Positions 1 to 5,000 of a stretch of 5,000 nucleotides of DNA are shown piece by piece. Location: the NCBI GenBank assembly GCA_003486025.1, contig DNHA01000311.1:2033-7032 (forward strand). Direction: 5' to 3'. A program made the position numbers and the translations under genes. Under the pieces are notes generated by a model. It was not told where the DNA came from. It ran no database searches and saw nothing but the letters and a program-made list of their open reading frames with translations. Source of the stretch: Micrococcaceae bacterium (GTDB taxonomy: Bacteria > Actinomycetota > Actinomycetes > Actinomycetales > Micrococcaceae). Position 1 is the stretch's first letter. Each line of letters starts with the position of its first letter.

Positions 1-502
1 ATACGAGGATGCAGTGGGCACCAAGGTGCGCATTGGCTACTCCGCTCCCAACGAGCGTCGCACCAACGAAGTTGCTGCCATCAAGTCCTCCTGTGATGAG
101 GCTGGCTTCAAGGTCGAAGACGCTGGAGATCCGAAGTTCTTCGCACCAGGCGGAACCCAGGAACGCGGTGACTACGACGTAGCACTGTTCGCATGGGCAG
201 GTTCAGGCCAGATCTCTTCAGGCCAGAACATCTACGCCACCGGTAAGCCACAGAACTACGGCCAGTACTCCAACGAGCAGGTTGACGCCGAATGGAAGAC
301 CTTGGCAAGTTCCTTGGACCCAGCGGTACACCTGGAGCAGACCAAGAAGATTGAGAAGCTCTTGTGGGATGACCTGTACGGCATCCCAGTATTTGCCCAC
401 CCAGGGCTGAGTGCCTCGGGTTCAGATATCCAGAATGTCCGCCACACCGCGACGCAGTCACAGATCGTCTGGAACGCCGAACAGTGGGTACGTGCAGAGT
501 AA
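1..502 (+). CDS. Family 5 extracellular solute-binding protein of a peptide-type ABC importer (C-terminal part, 5' end outside window)
   Basis: This is the C-terminal 166 residues of a substrate-binding protein that captures peptide-like ligands outside the membrane and delivers them to the permeases encoded just downstream. The reading frame is open from the first bases (codons start at position 2), so the true start lies before the window. The GTG at 14 is an internal valine codon, not a start. Family 5 (SBP_bac_5) hallmarks are visible: the GDYDVALFAW strand at 167-196, then a stretch of the type NYGQYSNEQVDA, a helix rich in Lys and Glu, and LWDDLYGIPVFAHPG before a short C-terminal tail ending in TAA at 500-502. 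No membrane segment is present in this part. In Gram-positive bacteria these proteins are usually lipoproteins, but the signal peptide would be upstream. The substrate is unknown; peptides are the default guess from the neighbours. A stem-loop follows 40 bases after the stop. Confidence 0.9.
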   Translation, partial: YEDAVGTKVRIGYSAPNERRTNEVAAIKSSCDEAGFKVEDAGDPKFFAPGGTQERGDYDVALFAWAGSGQISSGQNIYATGKPQNYGQYSNEQVDAEWKTLASSLDPAVHLEQTKKIEKLLWDDLYGIPVFAHPGLSASGSDIQNVRHTATQSQIVWNAEQWVRAE

Positions 503-541
503 TTGCCGCTAGGCACTGAGCTCAAACACCGTGAGTGAACG

Positions 542-576
542 ACTGCGGGGCCCGATAAACCGTCGGGCCCCGCAGT
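542..576 (+). terminator. Perfect GC-rich stem-loop between binding-protein and permease genes; partial terminator or mRNA 3'-end stabiliser
   Basis: Bases 542-555 pair perfectly with 563-576 (14 bp, mostly G-C) around a 7-base loop, taaaccg. A T-G wobble could close the loop further. No T-tract follows; the next bases are gtgtgtccacc. It begins 40 bases after the stop of the binding-protein gene and ends 91 bases before the permease start. Such structures in importer operons often let the binding-protein mRNA be made or kept in excess over the membrane parts. T-less hairpins are also proposed as terminators in actinomycetes. Which role applies here is inference. The rest of the 503-667 gap shows no clear -35/-10 pair. 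Confidence 0.65.
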
Positions 577-653
577 GTGTCCACCGCATCCCCACAGTGA
601 TTCGACCACACCACCACCCAAGGTGCACGAATCGTCCGGTGAGAAACGAAAGT

Positions 654-657
654 AGGA
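654..657 (+). promoter_or_regulatory. Ribosome binding site for the DppB-like permease
   Basis: AGGA at 654-657 lies 10 bases before the GTG at 668 and 13 bases before the adjacent in-frame TTG at 671. The spacing favours the GTG as the start, although the site is short and the spacing slightly long. The protein begins MLKFIAKRLG, as is usual for the family. Confidence 0.5.
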
Positions 658-667
658 CAAGAACGCC

Positions 668-2185
668 GTGTTGAAATTCATCGCCAAACGACTTGGATCG
701 GCCATCGGTGTGCTCTTTGCAGCCTCGTTGCTGCTATACATCCTGGTCATCAATTCGGGTGACCCGCTCAAAGACCTGCGTGAAAGTAACGCAGATAACC
801 GCGAATACCTGATGGCACAACGTATCGATTACATGGAGCTGGACCAGCCCTGGTACCTTCGCTACTGGGACTGGCTGACCGGCGTTTCCAAGTGCTTCGT
901 TGGACAGTGCGATTTAGGTCGTAATATCAACGGCGTGGAAGTCTCCGGACTGCTTGCCAACGCTGCCGCCTCGACCTTGCGCCTAGTGCTCATCGCCACG
1001 GTGATCGCCGCAATCCTCGGTATCGCCATCGGCGTGCTCACCGCGGTGCGCCAGTACTCCGGGCTTGACTACATCGTCACATTCCTGACTTTCCTCTTCT
1101 TCTCACTTCCAGTCTTCTGGGCAGCTGTATTGCTGAAGGAATACCTGGCGATCGGATTTAATGACTGGATTGCCTCGCCGGACATATCCCTGGGTACCTC
1201 CATACTCATCGGCATAGCCTTGGGCCTGATCATGCAGATGTTCTTAGCCGGCTCGCTCAAACGCCGTGCTCTGACCTTCATTGCTGTAGCAATTTTTGTG
1301 CCCTTGGTACTGCAATACTCGCTCTGGTTGAACTTCTACCGTTACCCGCAAATGGGCCCGGCAATCGTGGTCATTCTGACCTTGCTGGTGGCACTATCTG
1401 CTACCGCGATGACAGCTGGCCTGAAGGAAAAACGCGTACTCTATCCGGCGCTGATCACCGTGGTGCTCGTGCTTGCCGCCTACTACGCGACCTTCTACCT
1501 GATGTCCGAGCCGAACACCTGGATCCTTGTGGGCGGGCTGATCCTCGCCGTCGCGATACCGGCGCTTGTAGGGCGCCTTATGGGTGGACGACTTCGTAAG
1601 AACGCAGCCAGCGTAGCCATGGTGACAGGTTTTGTCGGCGCGGCACTCACCGTTATCGACCACATATTCCGTGCTTGGCCGGGCTTCCTGGACAACAAGG
1701 GCCGCCCGATTTCCACCATTGGTTCATCTACCGCTAACTTTGAGGGCGGTTATTGGGATCACTTCTTGGATAACGGCACCCAGTTGCTGCTGCCCACCAT
1801 TTTGCTGGCAATCATTTCGCTGGCAAGCTACTCGCGCTACACCCGCTCCTCAATGCTCGAAGTGCAGCAGCAGGATTACATTCGCACCGCCCGCTCCAAG
1901 GGACTCAGCGAACGTACCGTGATTTTCCGTCACGCATTCCGCAACGCGATGATCCCTATCGCCACCATCGCGGCCTTCGACTTCGCAGGACTCATCGGTG
2001 GTGCGGTGATTACCGAGCGCGTTTTCGGTTGGAAGGGCATGGGCGAAATGTTCGCCACGGGCCTGGACCATGTGGACGCCAACCCGGTAATGGCCTTCTT
2101 CTTGGTCACCGGTACCGCAGCGATCATTTTCAACCTGCTGGCAGACATTGTCTACGCCTTGCTCGACCCACGCATTCGCGTCTAG
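668..2185 (+). CDS. DppB/OppB-type peptide ABC importer permease, enlarged by an internal multi-span insertion
   Basis: This is one of the two integral membrane subunits forming the substrate channel of a peptide-type importer. The N-terminus (MLKFIAKRLG..., GDPL at 31-34) and C-terminus (FGWKGMGEMF at 453-462, final LLDPRIRV) match the OppB/DppB pattern closely. The cytoplasmic EAA coupling loop that docks on the ATPase lies at about 402-430, with ARSKGLSERTVIF followed by RNAMIP. Canonical membrane segments are at about 9-28, 102-127, 135-160, 372-389, 431-449 and 474-498. At 505 aa it is some 170 residues longer than usual; the excess is residues about 161-335, described separately. The only two cysteines (76 and 81) fall in the first extracytoplasmic loop. 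The GTG start at 668 is chosen from the AGGA at 654-657. The gene is followed after 50 bases by the partner permease. The family call is firm; the substrate is not known. Confidence 0.93.
   Translation: MLKFIAKRLGSAIGVLFAASLLLYILVINSGDPLKDLRESNADNREYLMAQRIDYMELDQPWYLRYWDWLTGVSKCFVGQCDLGRNINGVEVSGLLANAAASTLRLVLIATVIAAILGIAIGVLTAVRQYSGLDYIVTFLTFLFFSLPVFWAAVLLKEYLAIGFNDWIASPDISLGTSILIGIALGLIMQMFLAGSLKRRALTFIAVAIFVPLVLQYSLWLNFYRYPQMGPAIVVILTLLVALSATAMTAGLKEKRVLYPALITVVLVLAAYYATFYLMSEPNTWILVGGLILAVAIPALVGRLMGGRLRKNAASVAMVTGFVGAALTVIDHIFRAWPGFLDNKGRPISTIGSSTANFEGGYWDHFLDNGTQLLLPTILLAIISLASYSRYTRSSMLEVQQQDYIRTARSKGLSERTVIFRHAFRNAMIPIATIAAFDFAGLIGGAVITERVFGWKGMGEMFATGLDHVDANPVMAFFLVTGTAAIIFNLLADIVYALLDPRIRV
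1148..1672 (+). other. Coding insertion in the DppB-like permease: about 175 residues with about six extra predicted membrane spans
   Basis: Residues about 161-335 have no counterpart in an ordinary 310-340 aa DppB. By eye there are hydrophobic stretches at about 175-195, 201-221, 230-250, 258-279, 284-303 and 312-331. The connecting loops SLKRR (196-200), GLKEKR (251-256) and GRLMGGRLRK (302-311) are positively charged, and they alternate with uncharged or weakly charged loops. This fits the positive-inside rule with an even number of spans, so the EAA loop stays cytoplasmic. The insertion sits in the extracytoplasmic loop between canonical segments 3 and 4. The frame is open throughout and there is no sign of a mobile element. 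Its function is unknown. The boundaries are approximate, as no alignment was run. Confidence 0.75.
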
Positions 2186-2224
2186 GCGGCCATGACAATC
2201 ATCAGCAATCGTGTCTGCGACATT

Positions 2225-2229
2225 AAGGA
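2225..2229 (+). promoter_or_regulatory. Ribosome binding site for the DppC-like permease
   Basis: AAGGA at 2225-2229 lies 6 bases before the ATG at 2236. An in-frame TAA at 2224-2226, with no start codon between it and 2236, rules out any upstream start, so the ATG at 2236 is well supported. Confidence 0.75.
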
Positions 2230-2235
2230 CAATCG

Positions 2236-3294
2236 ATGAGTAACACCAACGGCAATCTGCCGCAGAACCTGACCTCCATAGCCGAGGTAGAGGACGCGAA
2301 GCTGGCGCGCCAGTCCGAAGATTCAAAAAGCCAAGGCCGCATCGTCATCGGGCGGTTCGTCAAGCACAAGCTGGCCATGACCTCCAGCGTGATCCTGGTT
2401 TTTATCACCGTCTTTGCTTTCAGCTCCGTAGGGTGGGGAGTAATCCCCGGATGGTGGGACAAGTCCTATCTAGATGCTGGCGCAGTCATCAATGGCGGCA
2501 AGCCAACGCTCAGCCTGGTGCCTACCTGGTTAGGTGGGGAAGGAATCCGCTGGGGAGAAAATCCCTTCGGCCAGGATTCCATCGGCAAAGACTACTTTGC
2601 CCTGGTCATGACCGGAACACAGAAGTCCATCATCATCGGCGTGGTAGTCGGACTGGTTTCCACATTCCTCGGTGCGGTGATCGGTGCGGTTGCCGGTTAC
2701 TTCCGCGGCTGGGTTGATGAAGTCCTGATGCGCATCACCGATCTATTCATCGTGATCCCGCTGTTGGTTCTGGCTGCTGTGCTGGGCCAGATTGCAGGTG
2801 CGAGCTCGGGCTCTATTATCACCTTGGCCTTCGTTTTGGGTCTGGTCACCTGGACAGGCTTGGCCCGTCTGGTTCGCGGTGAGATCCTCTCGCTGCGTGA
2901 ACGCGAATACGTGGCGGCAGCCCAAGCCATGGGCTCGAAGACCTCGCGGGTGATCTTCAAGCACCTGCTGCCAAACACCATCGGCGTGATCGTGGTCAAC
3001 GCGACCTTCGCCATCGCTGGTGCGATCCTGCTGGAATCCTCGCTGTCCTACCTGGGCTTCGGTGTCCAGCCACCGGAATCCTCACTGGGCCTGCTCATTA
3101 GCCAGTACCAGAATGCGTTCACCTCTCGTCCGTGGCTCTTCTGGTGGCCAGGCATGATCATCGTTGCCATCGCGCTGAGCGTGAACTTCCTCGGTGATGG
3201 CCTGCGCGATGCTTTTGATCCACGCCACACCGGCAAGAAGCGCCGCCGCCGAGCTGGGCTCTTCGCCCTGCCAACTCGTAAGGAGAAGCCATGA
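2236..3294 (+). CDS. DppC/OppC-type peptide ABC importer permease
   Basis: This is the second channel-forming membrane subunit, expected to pair with the permease encoded upstream. At 352 aa it is slightly longer than the usual 290-320, mainly through a hydrophilic N-terminal tail of about 40 residues. Six membrane segments are visible at about 46-65, 131-155, 168-187, 193-209, 249-271 and 301-321. Family signatures run in order: NPFGQDSIGKDYF (109-121, the OppC 'HPFGTDxxGRD' motif), the EAA coupling loop at about 221-247 (EYVAAAQAMGS then FKHLLPN), LESSLSYLGFGVQPP (266-280), and FLGDGLRDAFDPR (318-330). The end is strongly basic (KKRRRR at 334-339), as expected for a cytoplasmic tail. A good AAGGA site precedes the ATG. 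The TGA stop overlaps the ATG of the ATPase gene by 4 bases, so the two are probably translationally coupled. Confidence 0.96.
   Translation: MSNTNGNLPQNLTSIAEVEDAKLARQSEDSKSQGRIVIGRFVKHKLAMTSSVILVFITVFAFSSVGWGVIPGWWDKSYLDAGAVINGGKPTLSLVPTWLGGEGIRWGENPFGQDSIGKDYFALVMTGTQKSIIIGVVVGLVSTFLGAVIGAVAGYFRGWVDEVLMRITDLFIVIPLLVLAAVLGQIAGASSGSIITLAFVLGLVTWTGLARLVRGEILSLREREYVAAAQAMGSKTSRVIFKHLLPNTIGVIVVNATFAIAGAILLESSLSYLGFGVQPPESSLGLLISQYQNAFTSRPWLFWWPGMIIVAIALSVNFLGDGLRDAFDPRHTGKKRRRRAGLFALPTRKEKP
3280..3285 (+). promoter_or_regulatory. Ribosome binding site for the fused ATPase, inside the end of the permease gene
   Basis: AAGGAG at 3280-3285 is the strongest such site in the window and lies 5 bases before the ATG at 3291. 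It sits within the last codons of the DppC-like gene. With the ATGA overlap, this supports coupled translation and fixes the ATPase start. Confidence 0.85.
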
Positions 3295-4967
3295 GCACCG
3301 AAGCCGCAGAAAATTATGCACTGAGCTTCACCGACCTGAAGGTCACCTTTGAAACCGCCGGACCTGACGTACACGCGGTCAAGGGTCTATCCCTCGCCGT
3401 ACGCCCCGGCGAAGTTGTTGCCTTGGTGGGCGAGTCCGGTTCGGGCAAGTCCGTTACCTCCACCGCCGCCATGGGATTGCTTCCGGAGAACGCGTACATC
3501 ACTGGCGAAGCCAGAGTTGGCAACGTGAACGTGGTGGGCTTGGACCAAGGCAAGATGCGCAAGATGCGTGCTACCGACATCGCCATGGTGTTCCAAGAAC
3601 CTATGACGGCGTTGAACCCGGTGCTGACCATTGAACGCCAGCTCACCGAAGCATTGGAACTGCACGACGTGGCATACGGCAAGGAAGCTACCGATAGGGC
3701 AATCGAGCTGCTAACCCTGGTGGGCATCCCAGATCCAGCCAAGCGCATCAAGCAGTACCCGCACCAGTTCTCTGGTGGACAGCGCCAGCGCATCGTGATC
3801 GCCATGGCAATCTCCTGTGATCCGAAGGTGATTATTGCCGATGAGCCAACCACCGCGTTGGATGTCACCGTGCAGGCAGAAATTCTTGACCTGCTGCGTG
3901 AGCTCAAAGACCGGCTGAACACCGGCATCTTGCTGATTACCCACAATATGGGTGTCGTAGCAGATATGGCAGACCAGGTTGCGGTGATGTTCCAAGGCAA
4001 CTTGGTGGAAACCGGCGACGTTCAACAAGTCTTGCTCCACCCGCAACACGAATACACCCAGCGTCTGCTTTCCTCGGTACCCCGGCTTTCTCCGGTGATC
4101 ATCGATGAGAGCGCCCCACGCAGTGAACCGGCCGACCCGGCCGAACGCAAGCTGGTGCTGGAAGCCAAAGATCTGGTGCTGGAATACAACATGCGCGGCA
4201 AGATCTTCCGTGCGGTGGAGAACGTCAGCTTCGACGTCGCCAAGGGCGAGGTACTGGGCATCGTGGGCGAATCGGGCTCGGGCAAGTCGACCATTGCCAA
4301 AGCGGTCCTCGGGCTGCTTCCGGTGGCCGCGGGAACGCTCGCGGTCAAGGGCCATAACCTGCCAAAGCTCTCGACACGCCAGGCACGTGCTGTGCGTAAG
4401 GACATCGGTGTGATCTTCCAGGATCCTGCCGCGTCATTAAATCCGCGTTTCCCTATTGGTGACTGCATTACCGAACCAATGGTGGTGCACAAGGTCGGGA
4501 ACAAGGCCTCTCGAACCAAGCGTGCCTTGGAGCTGCTGGATGCGGTCAAGCTGCCACGCAACGTGATCAACCGTTATCCGCATGAGCTTTCCGGCGGTCA
4601 GCGCCAGCGTATTTGCATTGCTCGTGCGCTGACCATGAATCCAGAATTGCTGATCGCTGACGAGCCAACCAGCGCGTTGGACGTATCCGTTCAGGCAGTC
4701 GTCTTGGAAATGCTCCAAGATTTGCAGCGCGACTTCAATTTTGCATGCCTCTTCGTCAGCCATGATCTGGCTGTGGTGGATATGCTCGCCGATTCAGTGG
4801 TCGTCATGCAAAACGGCAAGGCCGTAGAACAGGGGCGCGTTGATACCGTATTGCACGCACCCACCCACGATTACACTCGTCGCTTGTTGGCCGCCGCGCC
4901 GGTGCCGGACCCGATCGAGCAGGCCATTCGTCGTGATGCATGGAGAATTCTGAACAGCACTAAGTAA
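3291..4967 (+). CDS. Fused DppD-DppF-type ABC transporter ATPase with two nucleotide-binding domains
   Basis: This protein hydrolyses ATP on the cytoplasmic face to drive the importer, supplying both nucleotide-binding domains in one 558-aa chain. Domain 1 has Walker A GESGSGKS (47-54), Q-loop FQEP (101-104), signature SGGQ (161-164), Walker B IIADEP (181-186) and switch His 218. Domain 2 has GESGSGKS (326-333), FQDP (376-379), SGGQ (434-437), LIADEP (454-459) and His 491. Both halves therefore look catalytically complete. Each is followed by an oligopeptide-type C-terminal extension (HPQHEYTQRLL near 250-260 and HAPTHDYTRRLL near 522-533). A linker of about 25 residues joins the halves. The C-terminal extensions contain no cysteines, so the iron-sulfur cluster known in some related actinobacterial DppD/OppD proteins is not expected. 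Fused ATPases of this sort are common in actinomycetes and also occur as GsiA and YejF in E. coli. The start is the ATG in the ATGA overlap. Confidence 0.96.
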   Translation: MSTEAAENYALSFTDLKVTFETAGPDVHAVKGLSLAVRPGEVVALVGESGSGKSVTSTAAMGLLPENAYITGEARVGNVNVVGLDQGKMRKMRATDIAMVFQEPMTALNPVLTIERQLTEALELHDVAYGKEATDRAIELLTLVGIPDPAKRIKQYPHQFSGGQRQRIVIAMAISCDPKVIIADEPTTALDVTVQAEILDLLRELKDRLNTGILLITHNMGVVADMADQVAVMFQGNLVETGDVQQVLLHPQHEYTQRLLSSVPRLSPVIIDESAPRSEPADPAERKLVLEAKDLVLEYNMRGKIFRAVENVSFDVAKGEVLGIVGESGSGKSTIAKAVLGLLPVAAGTLAVKGHNLPKLSTRQARAVRKDIGVIFQDPAASLNPRFPIGDCITEPMVVHKVGNKASRTKRALELLDAVKLPRNVINRYPHELSGGQRQRICIARALTMNPELLIADEPTSALDVSVQAVVLEMLQDLQRDFNFACLFVSHDLAVVDMLADSVVVMQNGKAVEQGRVDTVLHAPTHDYTRRLLAAAPVPDPIEQAIRRDAWRILNSTK

Positions 4968-5000
4968 CTGAAGAGCTGTGCGTAGATAAGGGGCTGGTTT

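Noticed and set aside
514..599. Alternative pairing of CACTG at 514-518 with CAGTG at 573-577 or 595-599 as an anti-terminator
   Set aside because: Only 5 bp pair, which could not compete with the 14-bp perfect stem at 542-576.
577..667. Possible promoter for the permease gene in the non-coding gap
   Set aside because: I could not find a -35 and -10 pair with proper spacing. Isolated TTCGAC at 601 and TAGGAC at 653 are too far apart and poor matches.
531..674. Open frame of 47 codons from GTG 531 across the hairpin into the permease start
   Set aside because: No convincing ribosome binding site precedes it, the product is an Arg/Pro/His-rich jumble without any recognisable motif, and it runs straight through the perfect stem-loop. 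It is best explained as chance openness in GC-rich non-coding DNA.
1850..2326. Long open frames on the - strand, such as the one opposite the end of the DppB-like gene and others opposite the ATPase gene
   Set aside because: They lie antisense to genes with clear family signatures, and their translations show no domain. GC-rich codon bias on the + strand generates such shadows.
4968..5000. Terminator or start of a next gene after the ATPase stop
   Set aside because: The 33 bases show no inverted repeat. AAGGGG near 4988 could be a ribosome binding site, but no start codon is seen after it before the window ends.

Overview
The window is one contiguous stretch of a peptide/nickel-type (Opp/Dpp family) ABC importer operon. 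All genes are on the + strand and coding fills almost the whole 5 kb. The moderately high GC, the GTG start, the ATGA gene overlap and the ATPase with two nucleotide-binding domains in one chain all suggest an actinomycete. TTA codons occur in three of the genes (for example at 1244, 2530 and 4437), which argues against a very high-GC Streptomyces. My best guess is a member of the Micrococcaceae (Arthrobacter or Glutamicibacter type). This is an inference from style, not an identification.

Layout. Positions 1-502 hold the C-terminal part of a family 5 extracellular solute-binding protein whose start lies before the window. Positions 503-667 are non-coding and contain a perfect GC-rich stem-loop at 542-576 with no T-tract; I see no convincing promoter there. 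Positions 668-2185 encode the DppB/OppB-type permease. At 505 aa it is much longer than the usual 310-340 aa, because about 175 residues with roughly six extra predicted membrane segments sit between canonical segments 3 and 4. After a 50-base gap (2186-2235), 2236-3294 encodes a normal-length DppC/OppC-type permease. It overlaps by 4 bases (ATGA) the gene at 3291-4967, a 558-aa ATPase that joins DppD-like and DppF-like halves. The last 33 bases (4968-5000) hold no terminator or gene start that I can support.

How it works together. The binding protein captures substrate outside the membrane. The two permeases form the channel, and the fused ATPase supplies both nucleotide-binding domains inside the cell, so all five parts of the importer are present. 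The substrate (di- or oligopeptide, or another family 5 ligand) cannot be read from this sequence. The system class is well known. The parts most worth a second look are the enlarged permease and the stem-loop that separates the binding-protein gene from the membrane and ATPase genes.
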